A DNA stretch of 64,000 nucleotides, taken from ZC4RG30 sp963812195. GTDB lineage: Bacteria > Pseudomonadota > Gammaproteobacteria > Steroidobacterales > Steroidobacteraceae. Below the pieces are notes generated by a model. It saw nothing but the letters and a program-made list of their open reading frames with translations, ran no database searches and was not told the DNA's origin. Shown here one piece after another: positions 18,630 to 27,712 of the stretch (position 1 is its first letter; every line of letters begins with the position of its first letter). The position numbers and the translations under genes are program-made. The stretch lies in contig CAWEUI010000008.1 in the NCBI GenBank assembly GCA_963812195.1, forward strand, positions 1-64,000, given 5' to 3'.

Positions 18630-19584
18630 TCACAACCAGCCGGCGCGCCGGTACCACGCCACGGCATTGCCGAAGCCCTCGCGCAGCTCGTAGCGCGGCT
18701 GCCATCCGGCCGGTCGCGCCAGTTCCGCGCAATGACACGCTCCAGTCGCCATGGCGCAGTTCGCGCAATCTCTGATGGTTCAGCATGTCGCCGGCACCGA
18801 AGGCGCGGCCGATGTCACCGGCCAGCGCCATGCCATGCAGCAGCGCCGCGGGTGCCTGGAAGAATTTCGCCCGCGCATTGCCGACGGCCTGCGCCGCCGT
18901 CTGAAACACCTCGCGCCAGCTGTAGCCTTCGGGCCGGGCATCGGCAGCGGTCAGCACGGCGCCGCTGGACTGCTCGCGCAACAGCGCAAGCATCAGGGAA
19001 TTCAGATCCTCCACATGGATCATCGCCGCGCGCGCCCCGGGACGTCCGGCCAGTGGAACACGACGCCTGGCTGCGAGCTGGAAGAACACCAGCGATTCGC
19101 GATCGCCGGGCCCATACACTGCCGGCGGGCGCAGCACCGTAACGCGCTCGCCCAGGCGTTCGCGCACCGCGTCCTCGCCGGCGCGCTTGCTGGCGGCGTA
19201 ATCAGACAGCGACGGCTCCCGCGCGGCGATGGTCGATACGTGCAGCAACCGGGCATCCGGCGCCACATCCAGCATGGCATCGGCAAGCGCCTGGCTGCCC
19301 AGGTGATTGACCGCATCGAAACGCCGCCGGCGCGTCGCCTTGATCAATCCGGCCACGTGCACCACGGCGTCCGCGCCGCGCACCAGCTGGCGCAGCGCGA
19401 CGGGATCTTCCAGCCCGCCTGCCACGATCTGCGGCTCCAGCCCGCGCCACTGCGGCACCACCGGGTCGCGCCGCAGCAGCAGGCGCAAGCGCCAGCCCTG
19501 CGCCGCCAGCAGCGGCACCAGCCCACGGCCGACGAAGCCGCTGGCACCGGTCACCGCCACCAGTGCCCGCGACTGCCCGCTCAC
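18630..19584 (-). CDS. cerR: CerR-like NAD(P)-dependent epimerase/reductase (frame break at about 18734)
   Basis: Extended short-chain dehydrogenase fold: Rossmann motif VTGASGFVGRGL, AVVHVAGLIK, then LLHVSTIAA and the catalytic YAASK, then RPPAVYGPGD. In Caulobacter an enzyme of this family (CerR) reduces the 3-keto group during ceramide synthesis, and this gene sits in a matching locus. Start GTG 19584 overlaps the acyltransferase stop (GTGA). Near the C-terminus the frame slips: removing one T at about 18734 turns a meaningless tail into WSVSCAELARPAGWQPRYEL and a stop at 18630, a typical family ending. Repaired length is about 317 residues. A sugar epimerase or steroid-dehydrogenase-like substrate remains possible. 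Confidence 0.78.
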
Positions 19585-20537
19585 TGTTCGGCCACCGGAA
19601 AATCGCGCCAGCGCCGATGGTGCCAGCTCCACAGTTCCGGATGCGCCATGATCTGCCCTTCCACGTGCTTCAGGATCGTGGCGGTGTCCTCTTCAATGGT
19701 GCCGCCGGGCGCCAGCGAAAGCCGCGGCTCGATGGCAAAGCGCCACACCGGATCCGCAGCCAGCGTGGTGACCGGCACGATCGGCGAGCGCGTCTGGCGC
19801 GCCAGCTGCACCACACCGCCCGGCATCGGCATGTCCTTGCCCAGGAAGCGCATGGGCACGCCGGTTTCGGCTTCCTTCACGCCCTGGTCCATCATCGCGA
19901 ACAGCACGCGGTTGTGGCGCAGGGCATCGACCATCCGCGCATAGGCCCTGAAGCCCTCATTGGCCAGGATGCCGTCGAAGCCATAGCGTGGCAGGCCATC
20001 GACGAAGAATTTCAGGGACATCATGCGCGCCTGCCGGTACACGATGGTCACCGGCCAGCCCTGCCCGGCAAGCTGCGCGGCCAGCAGCAGGCTGTTGCCC
20101 GAGTGCGTGGCGAGCAGGATCGCCCCGCGTCCGTTACGCGCCGCCTCCAGGTTCTCCAGACCTTCGACCCGGCAACGCTGCTGCAGTCGCCGCGTATCCA
20201 GCTTGCGATCAACCATGCTGAGCACCTCCAGCACGGCGATGGTGTTGACGCGAAACGCGGTGCGCAGCGTACGCATCACCTGCGGGTCATCGACGGCACG
20301 GTTCAGCAGCGCGCCGATGTCTTCCAGGCAACGCCGCCGCATGCCCACGTCGAAGCGATACTGCAAGGCGCCCAGAAACGTGCCGAGCGGGCGCGCGCTG
20401 TCAAAGCCGCAGCGGCGCAGCAGCCAGCGCACCGCCAGAAACGTCGCGCGCCGGCGCAGCCGACCCCAGGTAATACGCTGGTCAGCCTCCAAGGGCGGCT
20501 CGACCTGCCACGCGACTGAGCGATTCCAGCCGGCCAT
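19581..20537 (-). CDS. LpxL/HtrB-like lipid acyltransferase
   Basis: A 318-residue protein of the LPLAT/lauroyl-myristoyl acyltransferase family. It has an N-terminal hydrophobic anchor (RRRATFLAVRWLLRRCG), the catalytic block GAILLATHSGNSLLLAAQL, and FAMMDQGVKE plus VPMRFLGKDMPMPGG, which correspond to the substrate block (DQ...G...FFG) of HtrB-type enzymes. It acts at the inner membrane. ATG 20537 overlaps the exporter gene by 56 bases; TTG at about 20493 would shorten that to about 12. It could acylate lipid A, but its coupling to the reductase and exporter makes it the best acyltransferase candidate in this locus for N-acylating the sphingoid base. That last step is inference. Confidence 0.78.
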   Translation of the reverse strand: MAGWNRSVAWQVEPPLEADQRITWGRLRRRATFLAVRWLLRRCGFDSARPLGTFLGALQYRFDVGMRRRCLEDIGALLNRAVDDPQVMRTLRTAFRVNTIAVLEVLSMVDRKLDTRRLQQRCRVEGLENLEAARNGRGAILLATHSGNSLLLAAQLAGQGWPVTIVYRQARMMSLKFFVDGLPRYGFDGILANEGFRAYARMVDALRHNRVLFAMMDQGVKEAETGVPMRFLGKDMPMPGGVVQLARQTRSPIVPVTTLAADPVWRFAIEPRLSLAPGGTIEEDTATILKHVEGQIMAHPELWSWHHRRWRDFPVAEQ

Positions 20538-22253
20538 CTGCCAGGCGCAGCACCTGATCGGCCACGCGCACCATCTTTTCCTGATGCGCCACGGCCAGCA
20601 CCGCCACCTGCGACTTCAGGTGGGCCACGGTCTCGACGATGGCCTCCTGAGCCTCCGGATCCAGGTTGCTGGTCGCCTCGTCCAGAATCAGCAGGCGCGG
20701 CTCATGAATCAGCGCACGCGCGATGGCCAGGCGCTGGCGCTGGCCACCGGACAGACGCGAGCCGCCCTGCCCCACATGCGTGGCCAGCCCCTCGGGCATG
20801 GCTTCAACGAACTGCAGCGCATCGGCGGCGCGCAACGCGGCGCGGATCCGCTCCTCCGGGAATGACTCGCCCAACGTGATGTTGTGGGCGACGGATTCAT
20901 CGACCATCACCGATTCCTGCGGCACATAGCCGATCTGCCGCCGCCAGTCACGCAGCTCCAGCTCGGGCAACGGCACACCATCGACCAGGATGCGGCCGCC
21001 ATCCGGGTCGCGCAGACCCGCAACCAGGTCCAGCAGCGTGGTCTTGCCCGAACCCGACGGGCCAACGATCAGGGTCAGGCCGCGTGCCGGAATGCGCAAA
21101 GACACGTCTTTCAGAATGAATTTGCTGCCGTCATGCGAGTAGGTGACGCCCTCGAATTCCAGTTGGTTGGTCAACCGGACCTGACGCCCGCCGCCCGACG
21201 GTTCACGCTGCGCATGCGCGGCTTCAATGGACTGCACCAGCGCCCAGTAGGCGCTCTCACGCATTACCACCTGCTGGTATGCCTTCTGACCCCGCGAGAG
21301 ATAGTTCACCACGCGCGCCAGCATGAACAACATCACCACCAGCTCCGCCATTTCCATCTTCAGCACGGTCGTGCCCAGAAAGAAGCCGATGCCCACCATG
21401 ATGGCCAGAATCGGCTCCTGCAAAGCGGCCAGCGCCTCCCGACTGATCACCTGGTGGCGCAGCGCGCGCTCGAGTTGCTTCGTCTCGTCGGTCAGCAGCG
21501 CATCGACATGATCCTCACGAGCCATGGCCTTGAGCGGCTTGGCGGCGGTGAGTGTCGCGCTGACCAGGGTGAGCAGCGGACTTCTGCAATACGGTCTGCC
21601 GCTGCCCGGCGCGTCGCGAGGAATTCATCAGCGCGCGGAAAGCCACCAGCATCACTGCACCGGCCAGCAGCGCGGCGATACCCGCCTTGCCGGAAATCGA
21701 GAACGCCACGATCAGATAGACGATGGATCCGACAATCATCGCCGACATCTCGGCGCCGAACTGGAACGCCTCCGACGCGCGCTGCGCCTCCGTGGCGATC
21801 GAGTTGGAGAATCCGCCGACGGATTGCTCCAGGTAATGGCGCCAGCGCGCGCCCATGGTCGCCCGGATAAGCTGCAATCGGAGATCCGTCGCGATGCGCG
21901 CCACCGTGTACCCGACATGGCGGTTGGCGACCAGGGACATCGCGCCGCGCAATGCGATGAGCGTGATCGCCACCAGCAACAGATGCAGCGGCGTCGGCGT
22001 CAGCCCGATGTAATCCATCACATGCGTGGCCACGACGCTGCGGCGCGGAAGGTTTGGAGCCCGGACTGTTGGTGGTCAGCGCCAGCATCGACAGCAGCAT
22101 CGACATGCCCAGGCCTTCGAACATGCTGGCGACCGATACCGCCACCAGGGCATTGCCGGTGCGGCCCGGGTAACTGCGCGCAAAAACGCCCAGCATGCGG
22201 AAGCCGCCGCGCTTGTGCGGTGCACGTATCTCATGGCTCGAAGCGGCATTCAC
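20482..22253 (-). CDS. MsbA-like lipid exporter, fused TMD-ATPase (two frame breaks)
   Basis: One-chain half-transporter of about 589 residues when repaired. The N-terminal membrane part begins GRTGNALVAVSVASMFEGLG; the middle (VMDYIGLTPTPLHLLLVAI to NSSRRAGQRQTVLQKS) and the end (LLTLVSATLTAAKPLKAM to the stop) sit in different frames, joined by single-base corrections near 22045 and 21580. The ATPase has Walker A GPSGSGKTTL, Q-loop YVPQESVMVDE, signature RLSGGQRQRLA, Walker B RLLILDEATS and the switch His in VAHQEK. It starts by a 4-base overlap with the lipid kinase stop. MsbA relatives flip lipids across the inner membrane, so a sphingolipid flippase is likely here. Confidence 0.83.
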
Positions 22254-23230
22254 GGTCGCATCATCCTCAGGGCAACGCCGGGCGACAGCACCAGCGGCAA
22301 CTCCGGGTCGGCGGTGAAGATTTCGCCGTCCAGTGCATAACCGGTGACACCCCGCAGTTCGGCCCGTTCCCCGCGACCGCTGAGATACCCCGCTGCGGGA
22401 TCCATTGTGTCGTCAAACCGCCCCCTGAGAATCGCCGGCACACGTCGCCAGAAACGCGCCGCCGTCGCAGCGACTGCGGTCAACCTTACCGGTCCGGTGC
22501 CGCGCTCGGCAAAGGGATTGTAATGCGCGTCATGCAGGGCGAGCGTGGATGCGACCAGCACGCGCACCGGAGCCGTCATGTCGCCCAGGCCGGCCATCCG
22601 CGCTGCAACTGCCGGATAGGGCGGCAACGGACTGCGGCCGATCAGCACCTGCACGGCGATCTTCGACAATGCGAAGGCGTCAGCCAGGAAGCCGCGATGC
22701 AACCAGCTGGTGCCGCAAGCCCGATGTTCGGCGCAGCGACGAATCCCCTCGTAGACCATCGCACCGGCAAACAGGAAGCCGTGCCGTTCGGGCTGGCCAG
22801 ACTGTGATACCCGCAGAGTGAGCACAGTCTGCTCGGGAAGCGCTCGCCCGTCGGCGTATGCCGCCAGTGCCCGGCGCAGCGCCGGCATGGCGGGGTGGCC
22901 TCCGGTCTCTTTCGGCACGACGTTGGCGCGACCGCCTGCCAGCAACAGCAGCGCCGGCATCCACTCGCCCGTTGCAGGGTCGGCCAGGTATTCGGCGAGA
23001 GCGTGCACCGTGCCGTCGCCTGCGAAGATCCAGATCTGCTGCTGACGGCGTTCCCGCAAGCCCTCCAGCACCATGCGCAGGCTGGCCGGATCCACGACCC
23101 GAAAGACCTCCAGACCCGCGGCGGCGGCAAGATGCGTGGCACGGCGGGCATAGCCGAGCCAGGCCGCGCGGAAGCTGCGCGGGTTGATCACCAGACAGGG
23201 ACGGGCCGCGGCGTCCGCCTCGTGCGTCAT
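22250..23230 (-). CDS. Diacylglycerol kinase-family lipid kinase, candidate ceramide kinase
   Basis: A 326-residue protein of the DAGK/sphingosine kinase (LCB5) family. The N-terminal strand reads PCLVINPRSFRAAW; the nucleotide motif is IWIFAGDGTVHALAEYL, where the family's GGDGT appears as AGDGT; then PALLLLAGGRANVVPKE, and the C-terminal domain has GYALDGEIF, the usual xxDGE. The kinase would phosphorylate a lipid alcohol with ATP at the membrane. Caulobacter CpgB, an evolutionarily distinct ceramide kinase, belongs to this family, which fits the locus. ATG 23230 is chosen over the longer open frame because it directly precedes the conserved strand. Diacylglycerol or another lipid is the alternative substrate. 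Confidence 0.82.
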   Translation of the reverse strand: MTHEADAAARPCLVINPRSFRAAWLGYARRATHLAAAAGLEVFRVVDPASLRMVLEGLRERRQQQIWIFAGDGTVHALAEYLADPATGEWMPALLLLAGGRANVVPKETGGHPAMPALRRALAAYADGRALPEQTVLTLRVSQSGQPERHGFLFAGAMVYEGIRRCAEHRACGTSWLHRGFLADAFALSKIAVQVLIGRSPLPPYPAVAARMAGLGDMTAPVRVLVASTLALHDAHYNPFAERGTGPVRLTAVAATAARFWRRVPAILRGRFDDTMDPAAGYLSGRGERAELRGVTGYALDGEIFTADPELPLVLSPGVALRMMRP

Positions 23231-23247
23231 CCCCCCCGGCGCGGGAT

Positions 23248-24390
23248 TCAACTCCGCACGGTCCGTTCGCGCCAGACGGGGATGGCCGAAGCGGCAGGCG
23301 GCGTGGCGCCGGCACGGCGCCACAGCAGTGCCACCGCCGCGAAGAAGCTGCTGCGGTTCACCGCGCGATAGGGCGAATCGGCCGGCAAGCGCGCCATCAG
23401 CCGCGCATGCGCCTTGCCCATGTTGTGATACGGCAGGAACGGGAACAGGTGATGCAGCGCGTGGTAGCGCAAACCCACCGGGAACATCAGCATGGTGAGC
23501 CAGGTCTGGCCGGTGATGTTGACCGAATCGGCGAACTGCTCGACCAGCGCCATGCGCTCGCCGCGGTTGGCATAGCCATGCGCGGCAAGGGTGCGCACCC
23601 AGTTCAGGCCCAGCGCGAAAGCCAGCAGCGCGACAACCTTGACCAGCACCATCCAGCCGATCACGCCCGTGACCAGCAATGCCGTGATTGACAGCAGCCA
23701 CGCAAAGCACAGGATCTCGACGATCAGCAGATGTCGCTGGTCGGCGGCCGCGAAGCGCTTGCGGTAGTACGGATTGATCACGCCATGCGAGGCGGCGCTA
23801 AGCACCCACTCGCGCAGGCCCCGGTGGAACCATGACACCGGGCCGACCACGCCGAAGCGCAGGATCGTCAGCACCGGCAGCAGCGGTGCCTGCAGGATGT
23901 ACTTGATGGTCTCGCTGCGCGGTGCAGAGGCCAGCGGCAGGTATTCGCCGTCCTGCGGCGTGCCGTAGTAGCGCAAGCTGTGATGTTCGCCGTGATTGCG
24001 GTAGATGATCCACGGCATCAGCAACGGAATGCCCATGCCGAGGTTCCAGGCGCGCGCGAACCATTTCAGCTCGCCGTTGCGGAAATGCACGATCTCGTGC
24101 ATGAACGTGCCGGCCCGGTAGAACAGGATGGCTGCGGCGAACATTTCCAGAAGGGCCAGTGGCCCCCAGCCCGGCGCCCGGAAGAACAGCACGGCCAGGG
24201 TCCAGCCCGCCGCGCAGCTCAGCAGAAAATCGCTCCAGTACAGCAGCGCGGAGCGCTGCTGCAGATCATCGATGATCTCGCGCGCCTGGCGCGTCCAGGC
24301 GGTTGCGCTCGCCTCGCGGGACTGGCGCGCAGGGGCAGCTGCCGGCTGCCCGGCAGGAACGTCGAGGTCGAGGCGTGCGGGTTGTGCCAT
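23248..24390 (-). CDS. Membrane fatty acid desaturase/hydroxylase
   Basis: A 380-residue integral membrane di-iron enzyme. The three histidine boxes are present: MHEIVHFRNGE, YRNHGEHHSLRYYG and LRYHALHHLFPFLPYHNMG. Hydrophobic segments lie between them as in DesA-like enzymes. It probably acts on acyl chains at the inner membrane, introducing a double bond or a hydroxyl group. It heads the minus-strand run desaturase-kinase-exporter-acyltransferase-reductase with only a 17-base gap to the kinase gene, so the lipid made by the locus is likely its substrate. Sphingolipid hydroxylases and desaturases use the same boxes, and the sequence does not tell which reaction occurs. Confidence 0.85.
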   Translation of the reverse strand: MAQPARLDLDVPAGQPAAAPARQSREASATAWTRQAREIIDDLQQRSALLYWSDFLLSCAAGWTLAVLFFRAPGWGPLALLEMFAAAILFYRAGTFMHEIVHFRNGELKWFARAWNLGMGIPLLMPWIIYRNHGEHHSLRYYGTPQDGEYLPLASAPRSETIKYILQAPLLPVLTILRFGVVGPVSWFHRGLREWVLSAASHGVINPYYRKRFAAADQRHLLIVEILCFAWLLSITALLVTGVIGWMVLVKVVALLAFALGLNWVRTLAAHGYANRGERMALVEQFADSVNITGQTWLTMLMFPVGLRYHALHHLFPFLPYHNMGKAHARLMARLPADSPYRAVNRSSFFAAVALLWRRAGATPPAASAIPVWRERTVRS

Positions 24391-24398
24391 GGACGCAC

Positions 24399-24427
24399 AG
24401 AATACTGATGGGAGGGCCTGCTAACAA
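24399..24427 (-). promoter_or_regulatory. Predicted sigma70 promoter of the desaturase-led lipid operon
   Basis: On the minus strand TTGTTA (24427-24422) is followed after 17 bases by TATTCT (24404-24399). Transcription would begin only a few bases before the desaturase ATG at 24390, giving a nearly leaderless message, so either the true start codon lies further in or translation is leaderless. The 124-bp gap holds no other strong candidate. Confidence 0.4.
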
Positions 24428-24514
24428 GTGGCTCTGGCGGGCAAAATAGAGACGCAAGCCACTGATCCGAAAAAACATTTGACTGCCCGGCAAACTTCCC
24501 CGAGCGGCCCCGCT

Positions 24515-25432
24515 CTACTGTTGGTTTGACGCGACAACCCGGCTCGACCGGCGTCGCAGCCGGGCCCAGCGCCGCTGCAACTTCACCCACTCGCCGCGCA
24601 GCGTGCGATCGATGCGCTTGGCATCCACCAGCGTCACCGCACCGCAGGCAGACAGGGTGTGCAGACCCTCCACGTAGGGCCCGAACTGCTCCGGCGCACG
24701 CAGCGGCGCAGCCGCTTCGGCCTCGAAGACGGTGGGCGTCAGGCGGTGCACGTGCAGTGGCCGGATCGCCCCGCCGTAGGTATCACGGCAATCCTGCATG
24801 GGCAGCACGACGTGTCCGTCGATGACCAGCGGTGTGCCACCGGGCCGCGAACTGGACGGATCGCAGCGCACGGGATTGCCCGGATGCGGATGCCAGGGGC
24901 CGGCAGGCTGCTCGGCCCATGCCACGTGCAGTTTGCCGATCTTGTCCATCTTGCTGGTGGCCGGCGAATAGAACAGCCACCAGCGACCTTCGAAGTACAG
25001 CGGCGTGGCATCGACGGGAATGCAGTCCAGCTCGATGTGTGCGGCCGGCTCCCAGCGGACCGGAAACTGCCGACTGCGATACAGCGTAAGCCCGCCGGAG
25101 CGATGGGCCTCGGGCAACATCCAGATCTGGCCTGCCGCCTCCAGCAGCACCGGATAGGACAGGTGCCAGCGCTCGCGCAGGCAGGGCTCATGCGCCAGCA
25201 ATTTCAGGTGCCCGTCATAGGTCAGCACGTCGATGCGGCCCACCCCGTCCCGGTAGTCGTAGGCCTCCACGAACACGTACAGGCATCCGTCGCGCCAGAT
25301 CCCGAAGGGATCGGCGAGAAAGGTGAAGGGCGGCATGTCCGGCAGCCAGGTCACCGGCTTGCCGGCCAGGCCCTGCGCGAGCACGTCGCGCATGGGTGCC
25401 GCGACGATTCCGCTGCGCCACAAATCGGTCAT
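24515..25432 (-). CDS. Five-bladed propeller protein like the GINT1 N-terminal domain
   Basis: A 305-residue protein with blade motifs typical of GH32/GH43-like propellers: FLADPFGIWRDGCLYVFVEAYD, then HLSYPVLLEAAGQIWMLPE, then DATPLYFEGRWWLFYSP, and RPGGTPLVIDGHVVLPMQD. This pattern is shared with the N-terminal domain of plant glucosamine inositolphosphorylceramide transferase 1 and with bacterial proteins often labelled hypothetical or GH43-like. No signal peptide is obvious. It lies upstream of the lipid operon on the same strand and is divergent from the transferase gene at 25450. A role in adding or binding a sugar headgroup is inference from position. Confidence 0.5.
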   Translation of the reverse strand: MTDLWRSGIVAAPMRDVLAQGLAGKPVTWLPDMPPFTFLADPFGIWRDGCLYVFVEAYDYRDGVGRIDVLTYDGHLKLLAHEPCLRERWHLSYPVLLEAAGQIWMLPEAHRSGGLTLYRSRQFPVRWEPAAHIELDCIPVDATPLYFEGRWWLFYSPATSKMDKIGKLHVAWAEQPAGPWHPHPGNPVRCDPSSSRPGGTPLVIDGHVVLPMQDCRDTYGGAIRPLHVHRLTPTVFEAEAAAPLRAPEQFGPYVEGLHTLSACGAVTLVDAKRIDRTLRGEWVKLQRRWARLRRRSSRVVASNQQ

Positions 25433-25449
25433 GTACGATATTGAAGCAC

Positions 25450-26630
25450 ATGCGTATTGGTTTCCTGTTCAATCACGACCAGATCCACCAGGTGGCCCAC
25501 AGCCTGCCCATCGCGCTGGAGCTGGCGCGTGGCGGCTTCGCCGGCGAGATTCTCGTCGTCACCACCAACGCGCGACTGGCCCGTGAAGTGCGCCGTCTGG
25601 GCGCCGGCCTGGTTGGGACGCGCATCGAACACGTGGAGCTTGGGCTCAAGCCCGGCTCTGCGCGGCTCGCCCGTTTTCTCGGCGGCGCCGTACCCGCCGC
25701 GCGCGGGCTGATCTACCGCGACAACCTGGATTTCTTTCGCGGCCTCGACGTGCTGGTGGTGTCGGAAAAGACCACGCTGCTGCTGCGCACGCGCTATGGC
25801 CTGACCAGACCGCTGCTGGTGCACACCCGCCATGGCGCCGGGGACCGTGCCATCGGCTTCGACAAGTCCAGCGCCCGCTTCGATCACGTGCTGTGCTCCG
25901 GGGACAAGATCCGTGAGCGGCTGATACGCGAGGCGGGAGTACCAGCCGACAGGATCAGCGTGGTCGGTTATCCAAAGTTCGATATTGCGCAGGCGGGGAT
26001 GCAATGGATGGGCGCGGCACCGTCGCGGCCGGTCGTGCTGTACAACCCGCACGTCTCGCCACATCTATCCTCCTGGTACCGGCACGGCAGGGCCGTGCTG
26101 GACTTCTTCATCGACAACGACGACTACCAGCTGATCTTCGCGCCGCATGTGATGCTGTTCGAGCGGCGTTTCGTGGTCACCATCGACCGGCTGCGCATCA
26201 ACTCGGCGGGCCGGCTGCACCCGAAATACCTGCGCGCAACCAACGTCCACGTCGATCTGGGCAGCCGTGCCTGCACGGACATGAGCTACACCAATGCCGC
26301 CGACATCTATCTGGGCGACGTCAGCAGCCAGGTGTACGAGTTCCTGTATCGTCCCCGACCGTGCCTGTTCCTGAACTCACACGGCACACAGTGGCGCGGC
26401 AATGCGAATTACGAGCACTGGCGGGCCGGGCCCGTCATCGATTCGCCGCGCGATCTTGCGCAGGGCCTGCGCGAGGCGGTTGCCACCCACAAGAGCAGCT
26501 TCCTTGCAGTGCAGGAAGACATGCGCGCGCGCAGCTTCGACCCGTCCGACACACCGGCCAGCACCCGCGCCGCGCAGGCCTTGCTGCGATTCATTTCCAG
26601 CCGCGGCGCGGCGGGAGCGCCGCGGCGTGA
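25450..26630 (+). CDS. CDP-glycerol glycerophosphotransferase-like protein (end uncertain)
   Basis: Starts MRIGFLFNHDQIHQVAHSLP and continues with features of the TagB/TagF and UDP-GlcNAc 2-epimerase-like GT-B fold: LLVHTRHGAGDRAIGFDK, FDHVLCSGDKIRERL, ISVVGYPKFDI, VVLYNPHVSPH, FAPHVML and YTNAADIYLGDVSSQVYEFL, the last matching the acceptor-site aspartate region of glycerophosphotransferases. About 390 residues. The frame physically stays open to 27900, but everything after about 26600 is shadow sequence of the next gene. A single indel in the GC run before 26628 would end it at TGA 26628-26630, overlapping the next ATG. It may transfer a glycerol phosphate or sugar to a lipid or surface polymer. 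Confidence 0.65.
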
Positions 26631-27712
26631 TGCGCATTGCCTACGTGATCAATTCCGTGGAGGGCGGTGGCGCGGCCGCGCCGGTGCCGGACATCGCACG
26701 CGTACTGCAGGACCAGGGCGCCGCGGTTCGCGTGTTCGCACTGACCCGTCGCGACGGACGGGCCCTGCCGCCCATGGTCGAAGCGGGGCTGGATCCGCTG
26801 GTGCGTCCCGGCGGACTGCACGACCACGTGGCCGCGCTGCGCTGGCTCGACCACCAGACCCGGGCGTGGGGCGCGACGCTGCTGTGGACCTCGCTGACAC
26901 GAGCCACGGTGCTGGGGCTGCTGCTGGCCAGGCGGCGCGCCCTGCCTGCCGTATGCTGGCAGCACGCCGCGTTTCTGAAGACCGGCAATCGTTTGATGCT
27001 GCGTGCCCTGCAGTCCAGGGCGCGGCTGTGGGTCGCCGACTCCACCAGCGTCGCCGCGCTGACCCACCGGCGCCTGAAGGTGCCAGCCGGGCGGCTGCTC
27101 ACCTGGCCGATCTTCGCCGCCAACCCCGATGCGCCGACAGCAAGGCCCTGGATGCCGGGCGAGGCGCTGCGCCTTGGCAGCCTCGGCAGGCTGCATCCGG
27201 TCAAGGGCTACAACGTGCTGCTGGACGCACTGGTCCTGTTGAAGCGGCAGGGCTTCCAGCCACCGGCAGCGCTGGAACTGACCATCGCGGGCGAAGGGCG
27301 CCAGCGCGCGCAACTGGAAGCACAGATCACGGCTGGCGGGCTGGGCGGGATGGTCCGCCTGCCCGGCTTCTCCACCAGTCCACTGGAATTTCTTGCCGGA
27401 CTGCACCTGTACCTGCAGCCTTCGCGTTCGGAAGGGTTTTGCATCGCGGCCCACCAGGCCATGCAGGCGGGGCTGCCGGTGCTGGCTTCGGCAGTAGGCG
27501 AGATGCCGCACACCATAGAGAACGGGATCTCGGGCTTGACCGTGCCACCGCTGGATGCAGCCGCGCTGGCTGCCGGCCTGCATGGCCTTCTGTCACGTCC
27601 CGAGGACCTGCATCGAATGGGTACGGCCGCACGCACACTGGTTCTGGACAGATTTTCCCGACAGAACTTCGTGGCCGCAGGTACTGCAGTGCTGGATCGG
27701 GTCAGGTCGTAG
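26630..27712 (+). CDS. Glycosyltransferase family 4-like protein
   Basis: A GT-B glycosyltransferase of 360 residues. The N-terminal donor/acceptor domain begins MRIAYVINSVEGGGAAAPV; the C-terminal domain has LRLGSLGRLHPVKGYNVLLDA, LTIAGEGRQRAQLE, VRLPGFSTSPLEFL and the nucleotide-sugar block PSRSEGFCIAAHQAMQAGLPV with the EX7E-like pattern. The start ATG 26630 overlaps the expected end of the upstream transferase. It would add a sugar to a lipid or glycan on the cytosolic side of the membrane; donor and acceptor are unknown. Its last 120 bases overlap the tail of the convergent glycosyltransferase gene. Confidence 0.82.
   Translation: MRIAYVINSVEGGGAAAPVPDIARVLQDQGAAVRVFALTRRDGRALPPMVEAGLDPLVRPGGLHDHVAALRWLDHQTRAWGATLLWTSLTRATVLGLLLARRRALPAVCWQHAAFLKTGNRLMLRALQSRARLWVADSTSVAALTHRRLKVPAGRLLTWPIFAANPDAPTARPWMPGEALRLGSLGRLHPVKGYNVLLDALVLLKRQGFQPPAALELTIAGEGRQRAQLEAQITAGGLGGMVRLPGFSTSPLEFLAGLHLYLQPSRSEGFCIAAHQAMQAGLPVLASAVGEMPHTIENGISGLTVPPLDAAALAAGLHGLLSRPEDLHRMGTAARTLVLDRFSRQNFVAAGTAVLDRVRS

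Noticed and set aside
24466..24530. GC-rich hairpin followed by a T-run downstream of the propeller gene as a terminator
   Set aside because: On the minus strand the stem is only 4-5 bp and the T-run lies more than 20 bases away from it.
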